NCBI GenBank assembly: GCA_947503525.1
Contig: CANNEA010000001.1
Coordinates: forward strand, 1,321,062-1,385,061
Origin: an uncultured Carboxylicivirga sp.
GTDB lineage: Bacteria; Bacteroidota; Bacteroidia; Bacteroidales; Marinilabiliaceae
DNA length: 64,000 bases
Direction of reading: 5' to 3'
Shown here: piece after piece, positions 34,301-44,949 of the stretch
How positions within the stretch are numbered: the stretch's first letter is position 1
Layout of the letters: each line of letters opens with the position of its first letter
Position numbers and translations under genes: made by a program
Notes under the pieces: model-generated
Database searches by the model: none
Told to the model about the DNA's origin: nothing
Seen by the model: the letters and a program-made list of their open reading frames with translations, nothing else

Positions 34301-37123
34301 TTAAATAGAAAATCTTGGTGGTTCTTCAAAATATTTATGTTGCTTAAGAATTTCCGTTCGTGATTTTCCTTCAACGCACTGTAATCCACAGTATTTAAGC
34401 TGAAGCTCGCAATGACACTTTTTGAATACCTTATTAACAATTTCGTTTTGGCCAATAACATGCAAGCCATTTAATCCGGTTGCAGGACTTCCACTTGCCA
34501 ATCTGGCGATAGGTAGAATTTCTACATCTTTTATTTTATTTTGGATGTAACTCCATGCTCCCATGTTCTCCGGTTCTTCCTGTACCCAGAGGTGTAACAT
34601 GGCATTTTTATATTTTTCGTTAATGGCCTGTACTTGTTCTTTTGGAAATGGATGTAATTGCTCTAATCTAACCAAAGCAACGTCAGTGGCATTTAGTTCT
34701 TCTTTTCGTGCCAATAAATCGTAGTATACCTTACCTGTTGAGTACACCATTCTTTTAACCTGATCAACATCTACATTATTGTCGTCAATCACCTCCTTAA
34801 AACCTCCATCAGCAAAATCATTCAATGTTGAAACACATTTAGGATGACGCAGTAAGCTCTTTGGTGTGAATACCACTAAAGGAATTCTAAAATTACGTTT
34901 TAGCTGGCGGCGCAACACATGGTAAAAGTTCGATGGTGTGGTGCAATTGACGATTTGCATATTATTGCGAGCCGACAAGGACAAGAAGCGTTCAACCCTT
35001 GCGCTTGAATGTTCTGGACCTTGACCTTCGAAGCCATGAGGCAGAAGTAAAACTAAACCATTCATTAAACCCCACTTTTCTTCTGCTGAAGAAATGTATT
35101 GGTCGATAATTACCTGAGCCACATTATAGAAATCACCAAATTGGGCTTCCCATATGGTTAAACCATTGGGTTTAGCCAAAGAATAGCCATACTCAAAGCC
35201 CATAACTCCATACTCTGACAATAAAGAATTATACACTTTAAAAGGTGCCTGATCTGGAGATATATGTTGTAATGGTCGATAACGTTTATCTGAATCTTCA
35301 ATGGTTAATGCTGCATGACGATGAGCAAAAGTTCCGCGTTCAGCATCCTGACCACTTAAACGCACAGGGTGACCTTCATTAACTAACGACGCATAGGCCA
35401 ATTGTTCTCCTAAAGCCCAATCCAGACGGTCTTCCTCCACCATTGTTTTTCTATCGCCAACTATTTTGTGCAATTTCTTAAAGAAATTTCGATCGTCAGG
35501 TAAATAATTGATTCGCTCTAACAATTGTATTAATTCATCCTTTGGCAGAGATGTATCTGGGGAGCTAACAAAATCTTTATTTGTAGAGTATGTGTATGAA
35601 TTCCAATCCTCATCCAGGAATCGCTGAATAAATACTTTTTCAATCTTCTTTGAAGCGGCCAAATCATCTTCCAGCCGTTGGTTGAAATCAAGTTCCTCCT
35701 TTTTAGCATCCTCTTTGGAGACAATGTTTTCCTCCTGAAGCTTTAAATTGTATATATCCCTTGGATTAGGATGTCTGGCTATCGTTTTATAAAGGGTAGG
35801 TTGTGTAAATCGAGGTTCATCACCTTCATTATGTCCATATTTACGATAAGAAAGGATGTCAATAAAAACATCAGAATTAAAACACTGGCGAAATTCCATT
35901 GCTAATTCAATCGCATAAACCAAAGCTTCCACATCATCCCCGTTTACATGAAATACAGGTGAACGTGTTACTTTACACACATCGGTACAATAAGTGGATG
36001 AGCGCCCTTCGAGATAGTTAGTGGTAAATCCAACCTGATTATTAATAACCAAATGAATAGTGCCACCGGTTTTATATCCACGCAACTGCGCCATTTGAAC
36101 CACTTCGTATGCCACGCCCTGCCCAGCAATTGCCGCATCACCATGAATGACGACAGGTACTACTTTATCAAAATCTTTACCGTATTTATGATCGATTTTT
36201 GAACGACAAATACCTTCAATAATCGGAGCTACAGTTTCTAAATGTGATGGATTTGGCGCAAGATTGACTCTAACCTTTTTACCATTATAGGTTTCAATAT
36301 CATTACCATATCCTAAATGATATTTAACATCGCCTAAGGAAATGCCGTCTTCGTATTCATCTCCGACGAATTCTTTAAATACATTTTTATAAGGTTTGTT
36401 CAGTATATTAGTCAACACATTGAGACGACCGCGGTGAGCCATTCCAATCACAACTTCTTCTGCTCCAAGGTCAGCTCCTTTGTTAATGATAGCGTTTAAG
36501 CCAGGGATCAATGCCTCTGAACCTTCTAGAGAAAAACGCTTTTGGCCAACAAACTTTTTATGGATAAAGGTTTCGAAGCCCACAGCCATATTAAGTTGAT
36601 TAAAGATGGCTCGTTTCTTTTCGGGACTAAATTTAGGGGTGTTCCGTTCACTTTCCATTTTGCCCTTCAGCCAACTAACTACTTCGGGATGGCGAATATA
36701 TAAGTACTCAACTGCAACTGATTGACAATAAGTTTGCTTAAGGTGGTCTAATATATCCTTTAATGGAGAAGGTCCGATTCCTAACTCATTGCCAACCTGA
36801 AAAACCGTATTCAAATCCTTATCGGATAGTTTAAAGTTTTCCAAATCCAGAGTTGGATAATATTTTCTTCGCGAGCGGACAGGATTTGTCTTTGTGAATA
36901 GGTGGCCGCGCTGTCTGTATGCATGAATTAAATCTCTAACGTGAAATTCCTTTTCATCATAACCTGAACTTGACGGTTGCTGATAGTTCTTTTGCGCAAA
37001 ATCGAAGCCCTGGAAAAAAGTTCGATAACTTTCATCTACCGATTCAGGATCCTGCTTGTATTGCTGATACAGTTGATCGATGGCATCAACGTTGCTATTG
37101 CCAACGAATGAGAATTTATCCAT
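34301..37123 (-). CDS. sucA: 2-oxoglutarate dehydrogenase E1 component
   Basis: 940 residues from the ATG at 37123 (MDKFSFVGNSNVDAIDQLYQ), the usual length. An upstream ATG at 37192 would fall inside the promoter -7 box, so it is rejected. It is the thiamine-diphosphate-dependent decarboxylase of the complex. Visible: the E1 N-terminal motif LYQQYKQDPESVDESYRTFF, GMAHRGRLNVLTNIL, VIHGDAAIAGQGVAYEVVQM (ThDP and Mg binding), FDILSYRKYGHNEGDEPRFT-type sequence, and the pyrimidine-binding domain with LLLPHGFEGQGPEHSSARVE. Co-transcribed with sucB downstream. Confidence 0.96.
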   Translation of the reverse strand: MDKFSFVGNSNVDAIDQLYQQYKQDPESVDESYRTFFQGFDFAQKNYQQPSSSGYDEKEFHVRDLIHAYRQRGHLFTKTNPVRSRRKYYPTLDLENFKLSDKDLNTVFQVGNELGIGPSPLKDILDHLKQTYCQSVAVEYLYIRHPEVVSWLKGKMESERNTPKFSPEKKRAIFNQLNMAVGFETFIHKKFVGQKRFSLEGSEALIPGLNAIINKGADLGAEEVVIGMAHRGRLNVLTNILNKPYKNVFKEFVGDEYEDGISLGDVKYHLGYGNDIETYNGKKVRVNLAPNPSHLETVAPIIEGICRSKIDHKYGKDFDKVVPVVIHGDAAIAGQGVAYEVVQMAQLRGYKTGGTIHLVINNQVGFTTNYLEGRSSTYCTDVCKVTRSPVFHVNGDDVEALVYAIELAMEFRQCFNSDVFIDILSYRKYGHNEGDEPRFTQPTLYKTIARHPNPRDIYNLKLQEENIVSKEDAKKEELDFNQRLEDDLAASKKIEKVFIQRFLDEDWNSYTYSTNKDFVSSPDTSLPKDELIQLLERINYLPDDRNFFKKLHKIVGDRKTMVEEDRLDWALGEQLAYASLVNEGHPVRLSGQDAERGTFAHRHAALTIEDSDKRYRPLQHISPDQAPFKVYNSLLSEYGVMGFEYGYSLAKPNGLTIWEAQFGDFYNVAQVIIDQYISSAEEKWGLMNGLVLLLPHGFEGQGPEHSSARVERFLSLSARNNMQIVNCTTPSNFYHVLRRQLKRNFRIPLVVFTPKSLLRHPKCVSTLNDFADGGFKEVIDDNNVDVDQVKRMVYSTGKVYYDLLARKEELNATDVALVRLEQLHPFPKEQVQAINEKYKNAMLHLWVQEEPENMGAWSYIQNKIKDVEILPIARLASGSPATGLNGLHVIGQNEIVNKVFKKCHCELQLKYCGLQCVEGKSRTEILKQHKYFEEPPRFSI

Positions 37124-37189
37124 AAGATTCTTTTTTCCTCTTCTACTAGTTAATTCCTTCTGATTCGGTGATTTGTCACCTACGATAAA

Positions 37190-37218
37190 CAAAGTTAAAA
37201 TTTTTTAAAGCTTGCCAA
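37190..37218 (-). promoter_or_regulatory. Promoter of sucAB
   Basis: On the minus strand TTG (37216-37218) is followed after 18 bp by TAACTTTG (37190-37197), a full Bacteroidota -33/-7 pair. The box lies 66 bp before the sucA start at 37123. Confidence 0.7.
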
Positions 37219-37381
37219 TCCTCATTTATCGCATATTTTTCAATGCAATTGATTAATTTCATCCGTTGATAATTTGTTTTTCAATTGTCGGATGGAACAC
37301 CCAAACCTATTTTATCATTCATATAAATGAATAAATGAAATAGGTGATAGTGGTTTCACCTTTAAATCCAACATATACCAA

Positions 37382-40246
37382 ATGACGGAAGGTTTTCTTA
37401 ATGCCATAGCATCCTACTATTTTCAAAGATTTAAAACAGACTTGTCGAAGTATTGTTTTGTGTTTCCAAGTCAAAGAGCCGGTATTTTTTTTACCAACCA
37501 TTTAAGGCAAAATATCGAGACACCAACATGGGCACCCAAAATAATTACAGTTAATGATCTGTTTGCTAGCTTATCGTCCTCTGTTGTAGCGGATAATATT
37601 ACCTTGCTTTTTACACTGCATCAGGTATATGTCAAGGTTACGGGTAAAGATGTGAGCTTTGAGGAATTTTTGCCATGGGGAGAAATGTTGTTAAATGATT
37701 TTGATGATATTGACAAGTATCTTGTATCTGTTGAGCAATTATTTTCAAACCTGGTATCTTTAAAAGAACTGGATGATGATTACAGCCATCTAAATGAAAG
37801 GCAGCGCGAAGCAATAAGTACATTTTGGTCGTCGTTTAAAACTAAAAAACGTTCTGAGCATCAAGACTATTTTTTAGAAACATGGAAGCAGATCCCTAAG
37901 GTATATAAGGAATACAAGAAAGTTCTTCAGAACGATGGTTTGGCATATGAGGGGCTGGTGTACCGAATGATTGCTGATGATCTATCTTCAGGTAATAATC
38001 TGGATATTGAATGGGATAAGGTGATTTTTGTGGGGCTAAATGCCTTAACTCCAGCAGAACGAAAATTAATGAAGCACCTGCAAAAAAGGAATATGGCCGA
38101 TTTCCTTTGGGATTATTCACCTTGGATGATTCATGATGATTCAAAAGAAATAAAGCAGAAAAAACGTGGGCCGGGTTTGTTTATTGAAGACAACTTATTT
38201 CAGTTTCCACAACCCAAGGATTTTACCTTGCCGCTTAATAATGATGGTCCAGAAATAACGATAACAGCAGTTGCTAATCCTACAGAACAACTAAAATCAG
38301 TACATCATTTTCTGGAACAGGAGTATGTGGATAATATGAAAACAGCCGTCGTACTAGCTGATGAAACTTTATTAATGCCTGTATTGCATGGCATTCCTCC
38401 CAAAGTTGATAAAGTAAATGTTACCATGGGGTATCCACTGAATAATACGCCTGCCTTTGGATTAATTAAGCTCCTATTGGATTTGCAACAACAAGTGCGA
38501 TCAGGTAAAGATGGACAAGAATGGATGTATCATCGTCATGTTTTACCTTTGTTGCAACATCAATATTTTTCCCTACTGGCTGAAGAAGAAAGCAGAGATT
38601 TGCATAAAAAGCTAGTGCGCAACAATTCCATTTTTATTCAGGCTGCAGATTTACAGACCAATGAATTGTTCTCTAATATCTTTAAAAAGGTTAATACGGG
38701 AAATGAACTAGCCAATTATCTGATTAGTATTTTATCAAAAGTTTATAATCTTCTTGAACTTAAGGAAGATAAAGTTTTAGAGAAGGAATTTATATTTGCT
38801 CTACACAAAAGTATTGTTCGTTTACAAGACTTGTTGGAGCAGAACAGCCAGGCTGATATTGATATTAAAACCTGGGTGCGCTTATTTAAAAAGCTGGCAG
38901 AGTTTCAAACCGTTCCTTTTAGAGGAGAACCTTTGGCCGGTCTGCAAGTGATGGGCATATTAGAGACGCGTGCTTTGGATTTTGATAAGTTAATAATACT
39001 GGACTTAAACGAAGGAACATTTCCACGTACATCAGCACCAAATACCTTTATTCCGGCAACTTTGCGAGCGGGATTTGAATTGCCAACCATAGAATTTCAG
39101 GATGCTATTTTTTCATACTATTTCTTTCGCTTAATCCATAGGGCAAAACAAGTTGAATTACTCTATTCTACAGGTGCTCAGGGTTTGAAGTCGAATGAAA
39201 TGAGTCGCTATTTATATCAGCTAAAATATGAGTTTGATGCCAAATTAGAAATGAAAACTTCTTCGGGAGATGTGTCATTATTGAATCCTCCAATTGTTGC
39301 TGCGCCAAAAAATGAGGATGTGATGAAGGCCTTAAGTGTTTTTTATTCCGATTCTGATAAATTGTTGTCGCCAAGTGCTTTGTCGGTGTATATCGAATGC
39401 CCCATGAGATTTTATTATCAGAAAGTAGCCATGGTTAAAGAGCCGGATGAAATTACGGAAGAAGCTGATGCGCGGATTTTTGGATTAATTTTTCATGATG
39501 CAGTTGAACATTTGTATAAGGGCTTTAAAGGAAAAGAGGTTAATGAATCAGATATTGACTATTGGTTGAAAAACACTTCTATTATTGATCTCTTAATCAA
39601 GGAAGGCTTTTCGAAATACATCATGGATTACGATAAAGGCAAGAAATCGTTTGCTGATATCCAGGGGAAAAACGTAATGGTATTTGAAGTAATCAAACGT
39701 TATCTTTTACAGTTTCTTAAATTGGAAAAGGGGCACGCTCCATTTACCATTATTGATTTGGAGCAAGATGTAAAATTGAATTTTTCCACCTCCAACGGCC
39801 TTGAGGTTAAAATTGGTGGTATTATCGACCGCCTGGAAAGTAAAGATGGAATTGTTAATGTAACGGATTATAAAACCGGGAAAGGAGAGGCTTCTGTTAA
39901 TTCTATTGAGGATTTGTTTAATCCAGAGAAGCATAAGAAAAACAAGGCAATCTTTCAAACACTTTTATACGCTTTAATATTAGATGAAACCATAGAACAA
40001 TCCAGTTCTAAGCAACCTTCTGTGATTTGGGTGCGGGATGTTTTTAAAGCGAATTATGACACCAAATTATACCTTAAAGAGAAACGTAATAAAATCCCAA
40101 TCCTACTTGAAAATGTTAAGGAAGAATTTGTTGAAGGAGTTGATAAGCTCATCAACGAAATTTATAGTGAGGACATTCCTTTTCAAGGAACTGAAGATTT
40201 AGATAAATGCAGATATTGCCCTTACAAGGTACTGTGTGGAAGATAA
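37382..40246 (+). CDS. AddB-like PD-(D/E)XK nuclease/helicase-fold protein
   Basis: 954 residues. The N-terminal part follows the UvrD/Rep-like fold of AddB (CFVFPSQRAGIFFTNHL near 22, a degenerate nucleotide site without GKT). The C-terminal part, about 660-954, is a RecB-type nuclease: SALSVYIECPMRFYYQKV with Cys673, GGIIDRLESKDGIVNVTDYK near 815-830 holding the catalytic Asp and Lys, and CRYCPYKVLC with Cys943, Cys946 and Cys952. The four cysteines fit the Fe-S cluster that pins the nuclease domain in AddB. It should act with an AddA-type helicase-nuclease in double-strand-break end processing; that gene is not in the window. Convergent with trmD, 3 bp apart. Confidence 0.85.
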   Translation: MTEGFLNAIASYYFQRFKTDLSKYCFVFPSQRAGIFFTNHLRQNIETPTWAPKIITVNDLFASLSSSVVADNITLLFTLHQVYVKVTGKDVSFEEFLPWGEMLLNDFDDIDKYLVSVEQLFSNLVSLKELDDDYSHLNERQREAISTFWSSFKTKKRSEHQDYFLETWKQIPKVYKEYKKVLQNDGLAYEGLVYRMIADDLSSGNNLDIEWDKVIFVGLNALTPAERKLMKHLQKRNMADFLWDYSPWMIHDDSKEIKQKKRGPGLFIEDNLFQFPQPKDFTLPLNNDGPEITITAVANPTEQLKSVHHFLEQEYVDNMKTAVVLADETLLMPVLHGIPPKVDKVNVTMGYPLNNTPAFGLIKLLLDLQQQVRSGKDGQEWMYHRHVLPLLQHQYFSLLAEEESRDLHKKLVRNNSIFIQAADLQTNELFSNIFKKVNTGNELANYLISILSKVYNLLELKEDKVLEKEFIFALHKSIVRLQDLLEQNSQADIDIKTWVRLFKKLAEFQTVPFRGEPLAGLQVMGILETRALDFDKLIILDLNEGTFPRTSAPNTFIPATLRAGFELPTIEFQDAIFSYYFFRLIHRAKQVELLYSTGAQGLKSNEMSRYLYQLKYEFDAKLEMKTSSGDVSLLNPPIVAAPKNEDVMKALSVFYSDSDKLLSPSALSVYIECPMRFYYQKVAMVKEPDEITEEADARIFGLIFHDAVEHLYKGFKGKEVNESDIDYWLKNTSIIDLLIKEGFSKYIMDYDKGKKSFADIQGKNVMVFEVIKRYLLQFLKLEKGHAPFTIIDLEQDVKLNFSTSNGLEVKIGGIIDRLESKDGIVNVTDYKTGKGEASVNSIEDLFNPEKHKKNKAIFQTLLYALILDETIEQSSSKQPSVIWVRDVFKANYDTKLYLKEKRNKIPILLENVKEEFVEGVDKLINEIYSEDIPFQGTEDLDKCRYCPYKVLCGR

Positions 40247-40249
40247 GGC

Positions 40250-40927
40250 TTATTCATCCAAAAGGTCGGGCCTTCTTTGTTTTGTTCGTTTGTAAGCTTG
40301 CTTTTCTCTCCATTCATCAATTTTAGCCTGGTTTCCGCTGAGTAGAATGTCCGGTACCTTTATGCCATCATATTCAGCGGGTCTGGTATAGACTGGTGGT
40401 GATAGTAGATCATCCTGAAAACTATCGGTTAAGGCGGAAGTTTCATCCGACATAACGCCGGGTATCAAACGAATAACAGCATCGCTAATAACTGCTGCAG
40501 CTAATTCTCCACCTGTTAGAACAAAATCACCAATCGATAATTCCATCGTTATAAATTGGTCTCTGACGCGTTGATCCACACCTTTGTAATGTCCGCATAA
40601 TATCATGATGTTACCTGACAAAGAAAGAGAATTAGCAATTTTTTGATTAAAGCGTTCTCCGTCAGGTGTCATATAGATGATGTGATCGTATTCTCGCTCG
40701 CTTTTAAGTTTGTTTATGGCATCAGCAATAGGTTGTATAGTCATTACCATACCGGCACCTCCACCAAAAGCGTAATCATCCACTTTTTTATGTTTGTCAA
40801 GAGAGTATTCTCTTATATCGTGAAAATACATTTCAACTAAACCTTTATCCATGGCACGCTTTAAAATAGACTCTGTTAAAGGGCCTTTAAACATTTCAGG
40901 AAACAGGGTTAATATATCAATACGCAT
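40250..40927 (-). CDS. trmD: tRNA (guanine(37)-N(1))-methyltransferase
   Basis: 225 residues. It methylates G37 of tRNAs that read codons starting with C, preventing +1 frameshifting. The SPOUT motifs are present: [20 protein letters not shown] at the N-terminus, [50 protein letters not shown] (the knot) and [12 protein letters not shown]. Length and motifs are entirely normal. It is transcribed alone, with a TATATTTG box just upstream. Confidence 0.97.
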   Translation of the reverse strand: MRIDILTLFPEMFKGPLTESILKRAMDKGLVEMYFHDIREYSLDKHKKVDDYAFGGGAGMVMTIQPIADAINKLKSEREYDHIIYMTPDGERFNQKIANSLSLSGNIMILCGHYKGVDQRVRDQFITMELSIGDFVLTGGELAAAVISDAVIRLIPGVMSDETSALTDSFQDDLLSPPVYTRPAEYDGIKVPDILLSGNQAKIDEWREKQAYKRTKQRRPDLLDE

Positions 40928-40944
40928 ACTGCCTTTATTTTTCG

Positions 40945-40952
40945 CAAATATA
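40945..40952 (-). promoter_or_regulatory. -7 box (TATATTTG) of the trmD promoter
   Basis: Minus-strand TATATTTG matches TAnnTTTG and lies 17 bp before the trmD ATG. No clear TTG was found 19-21 bp further upstream. Confidence 0.45.
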
Positions 40953-41112
40953 GGTATTATTATTCCACTGAAATAGCTGTATTACTATGGCGCTTACAGG
41001 TCGAGTGCTTTTTTAATTAAAAAGTTTGCCGCTTGCTCGATAAACAATATATTCGTAAGATAATTGAAATTGGGGCAGAATAGGTTATTCTGCTGAATTG
41101 AACTAAAAGCTT

Positions 41113-43185
41113 ATGGAAGCAAATGATCTAAACAAACCAGTCGAAAATGAAGATGGTTTGAATTCAGAAAAAAAGTCTGAAAATACGTCTGAAGAAAAAT
41201 CTACATCTGAAGAGCAAGTAGTCGAAGAAAAGAAATCACCTGTTGAAGCCGAATCTCAAGAAGAAGAGACTAAAGTTGAATCGAGTGAGGAAGTTAAATC
41301 TGAAGAAGAAAAAGAGGTAGTTGAAGTATCTGAGACTGAAGTTGAGGCTGAAAAGGTAGATGAAGCAGCTGTTGAGTCGGATAAAGACCTAACAAAGTCG
41401 GAAAACAAGGAAAGCGAAGAAGCAGCTGATGAAAGTGAAGATGTTGAGCCAAAACTGGTTGAGTTAGAGCCGGTGGATCATATAATGCTGGATAAGGAGC
41501 AGTTAGTTAAACGCTTAGAAGGAGTACTAAAGAATTATCCTGTTGAAAAAATCAAAGATGAAGTAGAGGCCATAAAATCGGCATTCTATAAAAAGCATAG
41601 CGCTGAGGTTGAAGATTTAAAGCGAAAGTTTGTTGAGTCGGGTGAGTTGATTGACAATTTTTCTTCTCCTGTGGATGCTTTAGAAATTGATTTTAAAAGA
41701 TTTCTTCAGGAATTCAAGGAGAGGCGAGCGGAATTCAATCGCAAACTGGAAGAGGAAAAAAGTAACAATTATAAAGCAAAACTTGAAGTGATTGAATCCA
41801 TTAAGGATTTGATTAATGGACAGGAATCGTTGAATGAAACATTTCAGCATTTCAGAGATTTGCAACAGAAGTGGAGATCAATTGGCTCCATCCCTCAAAA
41901 TAAAGTCCATGATTTATGGGAAACATACAATTATAATATAGAGAGTTTTTACAATTACATAAAAATCAATAAAGAGCTTCGTGATCTGGATTTAAAAAAG
42001 AACATGGAAGCCAAAACTGAATTGTGTGAAAAGGCTGAGAAATTACTTCTGGAGCCAACTATTGTAAAGGCTTTTAAAATACTTCAAAAATTTCACGAAC
42101 AATGGCGTGAAATAGGACCTGTTCCTCGCGAGAAGAAAGAAGATCTATGGGCCAGATTTAAAGAAGCAACCTCTTTGATCAATAAGAGGCATCAGGCTTA
42201 CTTCGAAAATCTTAAGGATCAGCTTCAAAAAAACCTTGAGGCAAAGACTGAGTTATGTGAGAAAGCAGAAGCTTTAAGTCATGAGGAATTGCATTCGCCA
42301 AAAGAATGGGAGGCAAAAAGTAAAGAGCTGATTGAGTTGCAAACAATATGGAAGACGATTGGGTTTGCGCCCAAAAAAGACAATAACCGTATCTATGATC
42401 GTTTCAGAATAGCTTGCGATGCCTTCTTTAATGGGAAGAGACAATTCTTTAAATCATATAAATCGGAGCAGAGTCAAAACTTTCAGTTGAAAACAGAATT
42501 GTGTATACAAGCTGAAGGAATGAAAGACAGCACGGACTGGAAGCGAACTACTGATGAGTTTATTAAAATTCAGAAGAAGTGGAAGGAAATAGGTCCTGTG
42601 CCGCGAAAACAATCGGATGTGATTTGGAAACGATTCAGATCTGCTTGCGATGCTTTCTTCGAGCATAAATCAAGTTTCTTTAGTCATAAAGATGAAGCTC
42701 AGGAAAAGAATCTGGAATTAAAGGAAGCTTTAATTAAGGAAGTTGAAGCCTTTGAGCCAGTTGAAAATGGTGAGGAAAACTTCAAAGCTCTTCAGAATTT
42801 TCAGCATAAGTGGAATGAAATTGGTCATGTGCCTATTAAGGAGAAGGATAGAGTTAATCAGGAATTCAGAAGCTTAATTAACAAGTATTTTGACAACCTT
42901 AATTTGGATGAGTATCATAAGAATGTTGAGAAATTCCGTAATAAAATTGAGAATTATAAAAGTTCTGATTCTGATCGATTGACACAGGAACGAAACAAGA
43001 TTATTGCGAAGTTAAAGCAATTGGAGAATGATATAACGATATGGGAAAATAATATTGGCTTCTTTGCTAAGTCGAAGAAATCAGAAGCGTTAGTTCGCGA
43101 TTTTACCCATAAGATTGAAACTGGTCGGAAAAATATTAAGCTTCTCAATAAGAAGTTAGACATGTTGGAAGACTCTAATAAATAA
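41113..43185 (+). CDS. DUF349 repeat protein with an acidic N-terminal region
   Basis: 690 residues. Residues 1-120 are low-complexity and very rich in Glu, Ser, Lys and Val. After about 200 there are five DUF349-type helical repeats, each ending in W..IG.(V/I)P: QQKWRSIGSIPQN, HEQWREIGPVPRE, QTIWKTIGFAPKK, QKKWKEIGPVPRK and QHKWNEIGHVPIK. Three open with KTELCEKAE or KTELCIQAE. The C-terminus (620-690) is a coiled coil. Molecular role is not established; related repeats occur in a bacterial stress or DNA-damage protein. Its gene precedes pyrG but is separated from it by a strong terminator. Confidence 0.9.
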   Translation: MEANDLNKPVENEDGLNSEKKSENTSEEKSTSEEQVVEEKKSPVEAESQEEETKVESSEEVKSEEEKEVVEVSETEVEAEKVDEAAVESDKDLTKSENKESEEAADESEDVEPKLVELEPVDHIMLDKEQLVKRLEGVLKNYPVEKIKDEVEAIKSAFYKKHSAEVEDLKRKFVESGELIDNFSSPVDALEIDFKRFLQEFKERRAEFNRKLEEEKSNNYKAKLEVIESIKDLINGQESLNETFQHFRDLQQKWRSIGSIPQNKVHDLWETYNYNIESFYNYIKINKELRDLDLKKNMEAKTELCEKAEKLLLEPTIVKAFKILQKFHEQWREIGPVPREKKEDLWARFKEATSLINKRHQAYFENLKDQLQKNLEAKTELCEKAEALSHEELHSPKEWEAKSKELIELQTIWKTIGFAPKKDNNRIYDRFRIACDAFFNGKRQFFKSYKSEQSQNFQLKTELCIQAEGMKDSTDWKRTTDEFIKIQKKWKEIGPVPRKQSDVIWKRFRSACDAFFEHKSSFFSHKDEAQEKNLELKEALIKEVEAFEPVENGEENFKALQNFQHKWNEIGHVPIKEKDRVNQEFRSLINKYFDNLNLDEYHKNVEKFRNKIENYKSSDSDRLTQERNKIIAKLKQLENDITIWENNIGFFAKSKKSEALVRDFTHKIETGRKNIKLLNKKLDMLEDSNK

Positions 43186-43193
43186 CGAAATAT

Positions 43194-43223
43194 AAAGGTC
43201 GACAATCTGTCGACCTTTTTTTT
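43194..43223 (+). terminator. Rho-independent terminator after the DUF349 gene
   Basis: AAAGGTCGACA-ATC-TGTCGACCTTT is a perfect 11-bp stem with a 3-nt loop, followed by T. Confidence 0.95.
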
Positions 43224-43266
43224 GCTTCTAATCAGTAATGAGCCATAGATTTTGACGGTATTTTTC

Positions 43267-43274
43267 TACCTTTG
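43267..43274 (+). promoter_or_regulatory. -7 box (TACCTTTG) upstream of pyrG
   Basis: TACCTTTG matches the -7 consensus exactly and is 56 bp before the GTG start. The nearest TTG upstream is at only 12 bp spacing, so the -33 element is unclear. Confidence 0.45.
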
Positions 43275-43323
43275 TGCTTTTTAATTTTGACTCGTTAGAG
43301 TTGTGGAGTAACTATTTAAATAA

Positions 43324-44934
<1,611 letters not shown>

Positions 44935-44949
44935 AATAAGAAAATTATA

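Noticed and set aside
37124..37192. Longer sucA start at 37192
   Set aside because: The ATG overlaps the TAACTTTG -7 box and the added residues do not match the family N-terminus.
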